Notes: a model not told the origin generated them from the letters alone. Shown: positions 26,745-36,998, counted from the first letter of the stretch. The stretch is DNA of 38,752 nt from Minisyncoccota bacterium (GCA_031291955.1 JARLIA010000008.1:1-38752); one strand, 5' to 3'. Program-made: numbers and translations.

Positions 26745-27120
26745 AACAAAATTCTCACAAACGCTCGGCGCTTGTGTTTTTTGTTTGAGGATGCGGAGGG
26801 GAACAAAAAACACGTCTTCTCACATTTGCTCAAATTTTTTTCTGCCAGCCAGTCTTTCTCTCTGACGCCTCTTTTCTGTTTTGTGCAAAGAACAAAAGCA
26901 CTGCTTCGTTGTCCCATTTCACCGTGTCCAAACAAAATCACTTCAACTTCTCGTCGCTTGTGTTTTTCCGTCCGGCTCCGATATTTAGATCATCGCCGGC
27001 CGGCAAAAACACGTCTCCTCAAAGATTGAATCAATTTTTTTGGCCTCTTGCGCCCTTATCTCTGCGCCTCTGCCAGGCTTTGTCCATTTTTCCAAGCCCG
27101 TGGTTCGTTGCCGGAGCGTG
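26745..27120. repeat. Two degenerate tandem copies of a ~186-bp unit, each carrying a hairpin with a divergent apex
   Basis: AACAAAAT at 26745/26931, CGCTTGTGTTTTT at 26769/26955 (both offset 24), ACGTCTYCTCA at 26812/27011. Confidence 0.6.
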
Positions 27121-27385
27121 GCTGATCATATCTTTGTTTGAAACTCATAAATATGCCTTGTTTAAGCCTTTTTGATGAACTGTGTGTCGCATATTTCGCG
27201 CGACAGAAGGATTTTATTGATACTTTTTTTATTTTCCAATAGAGGGTTTCATGGTTTGCGTAATTCTTTTTTTAGTTTGCTTCTTTATTTTTTCCAATTG
27301 AAAATTTATAAACCATTACAATTTCTTAATACAATTTTTTACTACACTTCCTTATTTCTACACTTTCTTACTACTTCCTTACTAT

Positions 27386-27778
27386 TTACTTAGTAGCATC
27401 CTTAGACTTTCTTTTTTGGTTCTTTTTTCTTTGCGGTGCGGCAATAATTTCATGAGAAACATAGCGGTCAAAGGCTGGACAATTCACGAATTTTCCTCCG
27501 GAGCAAAACTCCTCCTCGCCTTTTTCCAGCTCTCCGCAATTTTTCCACCCGAATTTAGTCAGAAGCGGACAGAGTTTTTCCTCAATGAAGTGATCAAGAA
27601 TTTGGCGGGAAGCGTCTCGGACAATTTTTTTGAGAAGCTCGGGGTCATAATTTTCCAGCATTCTTTTGACGGACTCATCAACGATGGCGTCTGATTTAGC
27701 ACTTTCTTTTTTAGATTGTTCGGACATTTTTTTGAATCTTTCAACAAAAGGATTTCCCTTCGGTGTGTTATTTTCCAT
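27386..27778 (-). CDS. Hypothetical protein
   Basis: 130-aa ORF MENNTPKGNPFVERFKKMSEQSKKES... Confidence 0.5.
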   Translation of the reverse strand: MENNTPKGNPFVERFKKMSEQSKKESAKSDAIVDESVKRMLENYDPELLKKIVRDASRQILDHFIEEKLCPLLTKFGWKNCGELEKGEEEFCSGGKFVNCPAFDRYVSHEIIAAPQRKKNQKRKSKDATK

Positions 27779-27881
27779 AAATTTGGATTTAAGGGTTAAT
27801 AAATTAGTAATTATGATGCGATGTATGCTTGAGTCTGAAAAACCTTGCCAGCCGAGCGTTTGCCTTCAAAACATGCAGTCC

Positions 27882-28091
27882 TCAGCTAGGTTTTGGTTTG
27901 ACTAGTTCCTGCAAAATTCTGCGTTTTTCTTTTTGGCCATAATCTTCTTTTTCAACTAGCCGGTTGAACCAGAAATAAAGCGTGCGTTTTTGGAAATTTT
28001 GTCCTTCAATAGCGTGGCTAAAGCAAGTCAACGAACTCAAATGTGGATTTTTATGTGCAATTTTTTGGAATCTTCTTTCTATGGATCTCAT
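27882..28091 (-). CDS. Hypothetical small basic protein
   Basis: 69-aa ORF, overlaps the upstream 70-aa ORF as in a coupled pair. Confidence 0.4.
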   Translation of the reverse strand: MRSIERRFQKIAHKNPHLSSLTCFSHAIEGQNFQKRTLYFWFNRLVEKEDYGQKEKRRILQELVKPKPS

Positions 28092-28263
28092 TTTTTTGAT
28101 CGTTATTTTGTTTATCCAAAGCGCCTTTTATAAAAATCATTCCGAGCCGGCTCATGCGGTCGAGCATGATTTCAACTTCATCATCATTCAGAATCCGTCC
28201 GCTTTTTTCTTCCAGCAGGGCTTTGGCTTTTTTCATCAGGTTGTCGGAATAGATGCGTTCCAT
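28051..28263 (-). CDS. Hypothetical small protein
   Basis: 70-aa ORF MERIYSDNLMKKAKALLEEKSGRILNDDEVEIMLDRM. Confidence 0.5.
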   Translation of the reverse strand: MERIYSDNLMKKAKALLEEKSGRILNDDEVEIMLDRMSRLGMIFIKGALDKQNNDQKNEIHRKKIPKNCT

Positions 28264-28361
28264 GCGGAGTGGCTAAATACTTATATAGCCATTGTGGGCG
28301 CAACAAAAAAACACGCTTTCGCGTGAAGTTTGTCGTCAAAAATTTAACTTTTTCCTATTTC

Positions 28362-29369
28362 TTAGCTTTTTTTTTGATGTTTCAGGCTGCGCTTGGAAGC
28401 GGCTTTTTTCTTGCAGATGTCAGAGCAAAATTGTTGTGACTTGTGTTCTTTTTTGAAATATGTTTTGCAAAGCGGACAGACATCTACACTCTTCTGACTT
28501 TTAACCAGAAGATAGAATTGCAGACAACAAAGCGCAAAATGTCCATAAACTCGATAACCAGGAACGAGTTGTCCGGCGTCATCAATTTTTCTAAAACCTT
28601 TGATTTCTTCAAATGTCCGCTTATCCGGTGGATATTTGAAATTTACGCTTTTTCCTATTTTTGCAATGTCGTAGTATTTCTTGTCGATAAACATTTCCGA
28701 TGATTGCTCAAGGTAATAATGGATAGATGAAAGATTGGAAAATTTTAATTCTCCAGATTTATACAAATCCAGCAAACTTTTTAGGTATTCCTTTTTGTCC
28801 CATAGATATTCAAGATTGATCTCGCGTATTTTTTCTTTTACAAATAGGTATTCTTTTTTACGATCTTTCGGCACAGGATCTGTCATGGTGTGGGCAAAAA
28901 TATATCTTGCTGTTTTGATTTCATCTACATAGCGATGAATAAGCAATTTCATATCGTCTATGTCGGGGAAAATGCAAAAATCTTTTTTATTTTCAACAAA
29001 TTTTGCAAGGTCATTTTTTGTTTTCAGGCTTATGAATTGCAAATACAAATCCCTTTTTTGATAGTCCGAATAAAAAGTGTAGGGATCTTTATAGGCAAAA
29101 GCCGCTTCAGTCAGATATATTGTTCGGATAGATTGATAGTAATAATACGGACGCTTCGGACTTCTTCTTTGATAATGAGAGAGCCACGGTTCATCTTCCG
29201 TGAAAGCCCGGCCATTTGGTTGCAAATATACCGGCCTTTCCGGATTTTCAGCGTATTCGGCCATATCCCAAACACGGCGAAAAATCCGCCGAATTTCAAA
29301 ATCCGGCATTAAGCAATAATCATTTGATTGGATAATTAACTGGACGCAACGGTCTAAAATGCTGGCCAT
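28362..29369 (-). CDS. Protein with C-terminal treble-clef zinc finger (CGNR-like spacing)
   Basis: CPLCKTYFKKEHKSQQFCSDICKKKAASKR at the C-terminus. Confidence 0.6.
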   Translation of the reverse strand: MASILDRCVQLIIQSNDYCLMPDFEIRRIFRRVWDMAEYAENPERPVYLQPNGRAFTEDEPWLSHYQRRSPKRPYYYYQSIRTIYLTEAAFAYKDPYTFYSDYQKRDLYLQFISLKTKNDLAKFVENKKDFCIFPDIDDMKLLIHRYVDEIKTARYIFAHTMTDPVPKDRKKEYLFVKEKIREINLEYLWDKKEYLKSLLDLYKSGELKFSNLSSIHYYLEQSSEMFIDKKYYDIAKIGKSVNFKYPPDKRTFEEIKGFRKIDDAGQLVPGYRVYGHFALCCLQFYLLVKSQKSVDVCPLCKTYFKKEHKSQQFCSDICKKKAASKRSLKHQKKS

Positions 29370-29442
29370 CAGTAAATCTTGAGTAATTACTTACTTAATG
29401 GTATCATAAAATCAGTAAAAACCCTTTATTTTCAATAAAAAT

Positions 29443-30519
29443 ATGGCATTAAACAGTAATTTACATAAGGCCAACAAGGCAAAGAAAGATGAGTTTTATA
29501 CTCAGCTTGTTGATATTGAAAAGGAATTAAAACACTATAAAGAACAATTTCGTGATAAGGTAGTATATTGCAATTGTGACGATCCTTTTGAAAGTAACTT
29601 CTTTAAATATTTTGCCTCAAATTTTAATGCTTTAGGCTTGAAGAAACTTATCGCTACAAGTTACAAGCCATCACCTATTGCTAATACGGAACTTGTATTA
29701 CAGCCATCCCTCCTTCCCGGTTATGAAGATATGGTTGTAATAAAACCGGCAGAAACAAAAGGCCGTCCAAAAACAACGGCCAACAAATTCATTATCAATG
29801 AAGTTAGTGATCTCGACGGTGATGGCGCGTTTGATTTGCGTGATATTGCTGAACAACTCAAAGCAAACAAAAATAACGAATGGGCACCGCTAGAAGGCGA
29901 TGGAGATTTTAGAAGTGAAGAAAGTATAGAACTTTTAAAACAAGCAGATATTGTGGTAACTAATCCACCTTTTTCATTGTTTCGGGAATATGTTGCGCAA
30001 TTGATTGAATATAATAAGAAGTTTTTGATTCTTGGCGACCAAAATGCAGTAACCTATAAAGAAACTTTCGGTTTCATCAAAGAAAATAAATTGTGGCACG
30101 GCTACGATAACGGGGGTACAAAATGGTTTCAGGTTCCTAACGATTATGATATTGAAACAGAGTCAAGAATAAAAATTGAAAACGGTACAAAGTTTTTCAG
30201 TATGGGTAGGATTGTGTGGTATACAAACCTCGATAATACAAAGCGTCATGAAAAAATAGTGTTATATAAGAAATATACGCCGGAAGAATTTCCAAAATAC
30301 GATAACTACAATGTTATAAATGTTGATAAAGTGGCTGATATACCAATGGATTATGAGAGTGTAATGGGTGTACCGATTACCTTTGTTGATAAATATAGCC
30401 CAGCGCAGTTTGAAATATTGGGCATTGCTAATTCTGCAAGATGGATTGGTTACGAGTGTTTTACTTTAATTGAAGGTAGGAAAATATATAATCGAATTTT
30501 AATTAAACGAAGAAAATAA
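29443..30519 (+). CDS. Adenine-specific DNA methyltransferase, EcoRI-methylase family
   Basis: KKDEFYTQLVDIEKEL, YCNCDDPFESNFFKYFASNF, IVVTNPPFSLFREYVAQL, KFLILGDQNA. Confidence 0.85.
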   Translation: MALNSNLHKANKAKKDEFYTQLVDIEKELKHYKEQFRDKVVYCNCDDPFESNFFKYFASNFNALGLKKLIATSYKPSPIANTELVLQPSLLPGYEDMVVIKPAETKGRPKTTANKFIINEVSDLDGDGAFDLRDIAEQLKANKNNEWAPLEGDGDFRSEESIELLKQADIVVTNPPFSLFREYVAQLIEYNKKFLILGDQNAVTYKETFGFIKENKLWHGYDNGGTKWFQVPNDYDIETESRIKIENGTKFFSMGRIVWYTNLDNTKRHEKIVLYKKYTPEEFPKYDNYNVINVDKVADIPMDYESVMGVPITFVDKYSPAQFEILGIANSARWIGYECFTLIEGRKIYNRILIKRRK

Positions 30520-30520
30520 T

Positions 30521-31615
30521 ATGGAAATTGAACTAAATGAAATTCCAGTGCGTGAACTTTTTGCTGGATATAAGGATAGTGATGAAGAGGGTGTGGTTGG
30601 TTATGGCGGAAAATTAGATATTCGCCCGAAGTATCAGCGTGAGTTTATTTATAAACCCGAACAACAAATTGCTGTAATAAATTCAGTGATTGGCGGTTTT
30701 CCGCTAAATGCAATGTACTGGGTAAAGAATAATGATGGAAGCTTTGAAATTCTTGATGGACAACAACGCACGGTTAGCATTTGTAATTTTGTAGCTGGCA
30801 ACTTCAATATCACAAATCGTGAATATCAAATGTATTTCACCAATTTAACCGAAAAAGAAAAAACGAAGATTTTGGATTATAAACTCATGGTTTATTTTTG
30901 CGAAGGCACATATGATGAAAAATTGGCATGGTTTAAGGTTATCAATACCGCGGGTGAAAAGTTAACAAATCAAGAATTGCTAAATGCTATCTATTCAGGG
31001 ACTTGGGTAACTGATGCCAAGCGATATTTTAGTAAGAGCAATGCACCGGCATCCCTTTTGGCCAATGACTATATGGGTGGAACATTAAACCGTCAAGAAT
31101 ATTTGGAAACAGTACTCCGCTGGATTAGTAATGATAAAATTGAGGATTATATGGGCAAGCATCAACATGATGCAAATGCTGAGGAATTATGGGCGTATTT
31201 TCAAAGAGTGATTGAGTGGGTGCAATTTGTTTTTCCAAAATATCGCAAGGTGATGAAAGGAATTGAGTGGGGCGAATTATATGGTAAATTCAAGGATACT
31301 AAATTAGATGCAGAAGAATTGGAGAGTGAAGTTGCGCGATTAATTGCTGATGAAGATGTTGACAGCAAAAAAGGCGTGTACTGGTATGTGCTAACTGGTG
31401 AAGAAAAATATCTCAATATTCGGGCATTTAACGAGAAAATGAAACTTGAAGCGTATGAAAAACAAAAAGGTATTTGCAAGAAATGCAAAAAACATTTTGA
31501 AATTGAAGAAATGGAAGCTGATCATATAACCCCTTGGCATGAGGGCGGAAAAACTATTGCAAAGAATTGCCAGATGTTATGCAAAGAATGTAATAGGAGA
31601 AAATCGGGGAAGTAA
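30521..31615 (+). CDS. DUF262 (GmrS-like) protein with C-terminal HNH nuclease
   Basis: LDIRPKYQREFIYKPEQQIAVINSVIGGFPLNAMYW, EILDGQQRTVSI; HNH CKKCKKHFEIEEMEADHITPWHEGGKTIAKNCQMLCKECNRRK. Confidence 0.88.
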   Translation: MEIELNEIPVRELFAGYKDSDEEGVVGYGGKLDIRPKYQREFIYKPEQQIAVINSVIGGFPLNAMYWVKNNDGSFEILDGQQRTVSICNFVAGNFNITNREYQMYFTNLTEKEKTKILDYKLMVYFCEGTYDEKLAWFKVINTAGEKLTNQELLNAIYSGTWVTDAKRYFSKSNAPASLLANDYMGGTLNRQEYLETVLRWISNDKIEDYMGKHQHDANAEELWAYFQRVIEWVQFVFPKYRKVMKGIEWGELYGKFKDTKLDAEELESEVARLIADEDVDSKKGVYWYVLTGEEKYLNIRAFNEKMKLEAYEKQKGICKKCKKHFEIEEMEADHITPWHEGGKTIAKNCQMLCKECNRRKSGK

Positions 31616-31620
31616 AATTA

Positions 31621-34379
31621 TGGATGATAACAGACAATACAATCGTGGCTCGGAATGGAGAAAATGGGACTTGCATGTTCACACGCCGTTTTCTCATACA
31701 TCAGAATACGCTGGGGCGACACCTGAAGAAAAGTGGGATAACTTTATTGAAGGGCTAGAGTCTTTACCGGAAGACATGAAAGTTATTGGCATCAATGATT
31801 ATCTTTTCTTGGATGGTTATAAGGAGGTATTGAAATATAAAAATGATGGTCGATTAAAAAATATAGACTTAATATTGCCCGTTGTAGAATTTAGATTAAA
31901 AGAGTTTGTAGGAAATGAACAATTAAAGAAAATTAACTACCATGTCATTTTTGCAGAACAGAGCCTTCTCGACACTGATACTATAGAAGCACAGTTTTTA
32001 TCTTGTTTTAGATCATCATGCAATCTTGAGGTAGACGATGTGGGTGGTGCTACTTGGGGTGGCGTTGTAACAAAAGAAAGTTTAATTGATCTTGGTAAGC
32101 ATATATATGAAACTACCCCAGAAGATAAAAGAGAAAGTGACAATCATTTCGAAATAGGCTTTAAAAACATTAGTTATAGTCTCGACAAACTCAAGGAGTG
32201 TTTAGGAGAAATAAAAGAGCCAAACACATATCTGAAAGGTAAATACATAAAAGCTATTGGAAAGTCAGAATGGGAAGATTTTAGGTGGACAGGGTCTCCT
32301 GCGGATAAGAAGGATATAATCAATAATGCGCATATTGTCTTTTCTGCTTCACCAAATGCAGATCAGGCAAATAAAAATATAGGATCTTTAAAAGATCAAT
32401 CAGCAAATGGTCGTTTACTACATTGCAGTGATGCGCACACTATTAAGCAAATTGAAGATGAGGGGGTTGTAAGATTTGATTTTTCTAATACTAGCCCTAA
32501 AGATTTAGGGCATTGTTTTACATGGATTAAGGGGAGTACTAGTTTTGAGACATTGCGACAAGTGGTGGTGGATTATGAAAACAGGGTCTTGATACAAGAA
32601 AGAAACCCTGCTGAAAACAAGAATTCATCCCCAGAGCTTTTTATTGAGAAAATGGAATACAAACAAGACGGCGAAACTCATACAGTTTATTTTAATAAGG
32701 ATATAAACTCTGTTATCGGTAAACGAGGTGCCGGAAAGTCTGTTTTGCTTAAGCATATAGTTTTTGATGTACTTGAAAAAGGTGTTAAAGAAATAAAAAA
32801 ACTAAACGAATTTAAAATTTATTGGTGTGATAATACATCTGAAAATAAATTTATTGAATATATACCACAAAACTATCTATCAGCCATCACTTATGAAGAT
32901 GGTGAAAAATATGACGAACGAGATGAAATGCTAAAGGCACGATTGTTTAATAACGATTTATTTAAAAATGCCGATACTAGCAAAAATGAAGCTATTGATT
33001 CGATAGAGCTAAAAATCAATGCAAAAGTAAAAGAAGCAATTAGCTTGCATAGGCAGATTGTGGATACTACTAGCCAACTGAAACCGCTTGGAAAAGTTGA
33101 AGATAAGGATAAAGCAATAAAAACCAAGCAGGAAGAAATTAATAATCTTGGAAAGATTGATATAACTGATGAAGATATTAAAAACCAAACAAAGTATTCA
33201 TCAGAAATAGATTCGCTTAGTGGGGATATTAAATTATTAGAGCAGGATGTTCAAATTATAAAGAACATTAATAAGGATAAAGATGCGAGTTTTATCACAG
33301 TTGATGACGAAGCCTTTTTTGGATTGTCGCAGACAACATTAGAGTTAATAGAAAAGCACATAGAGAAACTCTCTAGCCAAGAGATTAAAGCGTATCTAGA
33401 TAATCTACTAACTGATTTAACTAAGAAAATCAAAACCAAGAAAAAAGGAAAAAGCACTGTTGAAAAGAAATTGAAGCCGATAAATGAGAAGTTGCAACAA
33501 AATAAGACTATAGAAAAAATTCTAAAGGAAATTAGTAAGCTTGATGTCGAGAAAAAAGAGATAGAAAAACTAAATAAATTCGTCCAAGAATCTAACGAGA
33601 AAAAGGTGGTATTAATTAGTGAAGTTGCTGATTTATACTTATCCTTTAAAGATAAAATAGAGGGAATAATTCAAACTCTTAAAAATGAATTTAGTAACTT
33701 CACTTTTATAACATTTGACTTTATGGTTGGTTATGATGTGAATGCATACAAGAGCAGATTTTTTGATGTGTACATTGATGGACGATCTGGCGATCGGTTT
33801 AAAAAGTTTATTGATGGCAACAGAGATTTTAATAAGATGGAGTTAATTGAAATTATTAAAGATATTATTGCTGACGCGGATACTGCAAAATTAAAAACTA
33901 CGGGTGGTGATAAGGAGCGTGCGCTAGTTGCATTATTAAGTTGTAGATATGATATTGATTTTACAAAATCCGTTAAATATAAAAATGGGGATGGATTGGT
34001 AGATTTTGAAAACATGACTGGTGGACAAAAAGCAATGGCACTACTGGATCTTATCTTTAATTTATCTAAAAGTGGATATCCGATAATTATAGATCAGCCA
34101 GAAAATGATATTGATGTCTCTGGAATTTCGAATGATTTGAGGAGGCTTGTGTTAGATCAAAAAGAAAGACGTCAAATAATAGTAGCAACCCATAGTCCGA
34201 ATTTATTGCTATTGACTGATTCTGAAAATGTAATAATAGCCGAGAATGAAAATAATATTATACATTATCGCAATGGTGGCATTGAGGACAAAAAAATTCA
34301 AGATGACATTGTAAACATTCTTGAGGGTGGTAGAGATGCATTAAAAAAACGTATGCAAAAAATTGGAGTTAACAGGTAA
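31621..34379 (+). CDS. PHP-domain + SMC-like ATPase (TrlF/Ppl-like)
   Basis: KWDLHVHTPFSH (PHP), NSVIGKRGAGKSVLLKH (Walker A), coiled coil, MTGGQKAMALLDLIFNLSKSGYPIIIDQPENDID (signature/Walker B), VATHSPNLLLL. Confidence 0.85.
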
Positions 34380-34394
34380 TTGTCATTGAATCGT

Positions 34395-35888
34395 ATGAAA
34401 TTATCAAAGACAAACTTTCTAATATGCCTCGATTGTGCAAAGAATGCTTGGCTAAAAATTCATAAGCCGGAGGTGTATAAGAAGAAAGCGCTTTCTTCTT
34501 TTGAGCTGAATATTATTGATACCGGCAATCAAATTGATGAGCTGGCGCGTGGTCTTTTTCCGGGTGGCGTGCTGGTGGAATCTCGCGATGATACAGAACT
34601 CACGAAGAAGCTTATGGAAGAAAAGACGACTGTAATCTATCAGCCTGTTTTTGCAACTGAAAAATATCTCGCAGTCTCTGACATTTTTGTCTTTAACCCA
34701 GATACAAATGCTTATGATCTGTATGAAGTTAAGTCATCAACAGCTTCGGAAGAAAATGGAGGAAGAAAAACTGAGGATTATTTGATAGACATGGCTTTTC
34801 AAAAGAATGTTCTAAATGATTTGGGTATTGAGGTGGGAACCTTGAATTTGATTAGGCTTAATAAAAAATATGTTCGCTCTGGCGATATTGATTTGAAGGA
34901 ACTATTTTTCATAGAAGATTTAACCAAGCAAGTAAATGAAAAATTGGAGGATGTAAGGAAGAACATGGAAGGGGCTTATGAAATATTATCCAGCGAAGCT
35001 GAACCGAAAGGGCATTGCGACTGTATTTTGAAAGGGAAAAACTCGCATTGTACAACAGCTTGGTATTCAAATTCTGATCTTCCGGAATATCCAGTTCATG
35101 CAATTTCAAGAATCAATGGAAAAAAATTAGCCGAGTTGGTTGATAGTCATATTTTTAATATTCACGATGTGCCGGATGATTTCCCACTGTCAGATAATCA
35201 AAAAAGGCAAGTGGAAACGGCCAAATCCGGCAAAGAATATATTGATAAAAAAGGCATTGCTGAATTTTTAGGAACGATGAAATACCCATTGTCATTTCTT
35301 GATTATGAAACATATCCATCAGCCTTGCCGAGGTATAGTGGGTACAGTCCATATCAGCAAATAACTTTTCAATTTTCACTGCATGTGATTGACTCACGCG
35401 AGAGCGAATTGGAACATTATGATTTTATCTATACTGATCAAGGTTGTCCTGATGAAAGTTTTGCAAAAGCATTGGAGAAGCATATCCCAAAAACAGGAAG
35501 TGTTGTTGTTTGGAATCAGAGTTTTGAAAAAAAGAGAAATGAAGAAATTGAAAAACGTCTGCCTGAATACCGGGATTTTATGCAAAGTGTTAATAATCGC
35601 GTTGTAGACTTGATGATTCCATTTTACGGAAAAACAACAATGTATGATCACCCGGAGTTTAAAGGAAGTGCCTCAATAAAATATGTTTTGCCGGCTCTTG
35701 TTCCGCATCTTTCATATAAAAATATGCACATTCAAGAGGGCGGAACTGCCTCCGACACTTGGAATCGCATTGTGTCAGGGGAATATTCCGATGAAGATAA
35801 AAATATGAAAATACAGGCACTCAAGGACTATTGCCATCTTGATACTTTGGCTATGGTTGAGATCTGGAAGAAGTTGAAATCAGTTTAA
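34395..35888 (+). CDS. DUF2779-like nuclease with Cas4/PD-(D/E)XK-like N-terminus and RNase H-like C-terminus
   Basis: AYDLYEVKSSTASEE; FLDYETYPSALPRYSGYSPYQQITFQFSLH; VVWNQSFEKKRNEEI; YCHLDTLAMVEIW. Confidence 0.82.
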   Translation: MKLSKTNFLICLDCAKNAWLKIHKPEVYKKKALSSFELNIIDTGNQIDELARGLFPGGVLVESRDDTELTKKLMEEKTTVIYQPVFATEKYLAVSDIFVFNPDTNAYDLYEVKSSTASEENGGRKTEDYLIDMAFQKNVLNDLGIEVGTLNLIRLNKKYVRSGDIDLKELFFIEDLTKQVNEKLEDVRKNMEGAYEILSSEAEPKGHCDCILKGKNSHCTTAWYSNSDLPEYPVHAISRINGKKLAELVDSHIFNIHDVPDDFPLSDNQKRQVETAKSGKEYIDKKGIAEFLGTMKYPLSFLDYETYPSALPRYSGYSPYQQITFQFSLHVIDSRESELEHYDFIYTDQGCPDESFAKALEKHIPKTGSVVVWNQSFEKKRNEEIEKRLPEYRDFMQSVNNRVVDLMIPFYGKTTMYDHPEFKGSASIKYVLPALVPHLSYKNMHIQEGGTASDTWNRIVSGEYSDEDKNMKIQALKDYCHLDTLAMVEIWKKLKSV

Positions 35889-35915
35889 AAAAATAAGATA
35901 ATTTTTAAAAATTTT

Positions 35916-36566
35916 ATGAAAATGATAACTAAATTTCCAAAAACAAATTCTGCTGATATTGCAAGAAGAAAACAGGTAAGGGATGAAAATCTAGAAAGAA
36001 TAGAAAAGAATAATGAATTTCCAGTTTTTAATTTTAAAGCTTTTGGATTCAGACCTTATTTCAATAATAATGACAAAATAAATATTAAAGGCCCTCTTTG
36101 CTTAGGCTCATTATCCAAGGATAGGCAGTGTTTGGCGGAGCTTCGTGGAGATAATGCTGAAAGTAAAAAAGCTCACTGTATTGTTTGTGGCCGAACATAT
36201 GATTTGCCTCATGGCTTTCAGGAATTTAGAGAAATTGCAAATGAAGCATATGATGGATTTGTAAATTCTCAAGCAGAAATAATAACTTTGGATGTTCCCT
36301 ATGAAGCAATAAAAGCTGAGGATGAAGATGAAACGCGAAAAATAAGAATAAAATGGTCTCAAAAAGATGGCAGAAATCAGGCCGTTATTTATTTCATAAA
36401 TAAAGATGATACGGGGGGTGAAAAGGCTCAAACATTTGTTGATATGGATAGAGAGGAGATAAGGCATGATTCTAGCGACATGCATCCGGATAAATATCTT
36501 GTAAAAATAACAGCAGAATTCAAGAGCACGAATGTGGGTATAGAATATAAGAAAAAAGAAGAATAA
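35916..36566 (+). CDS. Hypothetical protein with Cys-pair motif (CIVCGRTYDLPHG)
   Basis: 216-aa ORF, 27 nt after the nuclease, same strand. Confidence 0.55.
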   Translation: MKMITKFPKTNSADIARRKQVRDENLERIEKNNEFPVFNFKAFGFRPYFNNNDKINIKGPLCLGSLSKDRQCLAELRGDNAESKKAHCIVCGRTYDLPHGFQEFREIANEAYDGFVNSQAEIITLDVPYEAIKAEDEDETRKIRIKWSQKDGRNQAVIYFINKDDTGGEKAQTFVDMDREEIRHDSSDMHPDKYLVKITAEFKSTNVGIEYKKKEE

Positions 36567-36643
36567 TTTTTTTTTCAATTATTGCAAAATAAATAAAGAG
36601 GGTGATTTGTTTTCAGGTTTCTAATCAGGAAAAGATATAGAAT

Positions 36644-36811
36644 ATGCAATATAAGTTTTCAGAAAAACTAAGAAAGGATCTTGCTGAATATTTCAAAAGA
36701 AATCACAACTTGGATATTACAAGCGAAACAGCAGATGAATGGCTCGACTCTATGGCTGGCTTATTTCTAGTATTTAGTGAGATTAATGCTGACAAAAAAT
36801 CACTTCATTAG
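36644..36811 (+). CDS. Small protein (55 aa)
   Basis: My translation: MQYKFSEKLRKDLAEYFKRNHNLDITSETADEWLDSMAGLFLVFSEINADKKSLH*. Confidence 0.5.
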   Translation: MQYKFSEKLRKDLAEYFKRNHNLDITSETADEWLDSMAGLFLVFSEINADKKSLH

Positions 36812-36895
36812 AGCCATCGCTCTCTCCAATCTAATCTCAATCACATCCCAATTTTCCAGTATATTCTCTCGAAGCGCATACCCAAGCCCGTGCAT
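36800..36895 (-). other. Displaced 3' end of the serine recombinase gene (MHGLGYALRENILENWDVIEIRLERAMALMK*)
   Basis: Open in the same frame as the recombinase across the shared ATGCACGGG core. Confidence 0.7.
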
Positions 36896-36903
36896 GCTAA
36901 AAG

Positions 36904-36928
36904 CAAGGCTTATTTGAGCCTTGTTTTT
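36904..36928 (+). terminator. Rho-independent terminator, inferred native terminator of tRNA-Trp before integration
   Basis: CAAGGCT-tatttg-AGCCTTG-TTTTT. Confidence 0.85.
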
Positions 36929-36998
36929 GTGTGGGGTGGTATGAAGTTAGAACTAAATATGTTAGTATTAAAATATAATATTATTGAGGTAAATAATT

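Larger units (their letters stand above)
24308..36896. mobile_element. Integrative element inserted at tRNA-Trp by the serine recombinase (~12.58 kb plus core)
   Basis: CCCGTGCATG at 24308-24317 and 36887-36896; rejoining the ends completes the recombinase ORF, excision restores tRNA-Trp plus terminator. Confidence 0.78.

Noticed and set aside
26220-27120. Integron attC array
   Set aside because: The hairpins are suggestive, but I find no integron tyrosine recombinase, the ends do not clearly fit RYYYAAC/GTTRRRY, and the units do not hold clear cassette ORFs.
26745-27120. CRISPR array
   Set aside because: Only two degenerate ~186-bp units, no short regularly spaced direct repeats, and no cas1/cas2; the Cas4-like N-terminus of the DUF2779-like protein is not evidence of CRISPR.
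26100-27400. Supplied ORFs in this stretch (e.g. 26270-26467, 26512-26865, 26658-27029, 26909-27175, 27172-27393)
   Set aside because: Low-quality compositions, mutually overlapping in several frames, and overlapping long hairpins; probably not coding.
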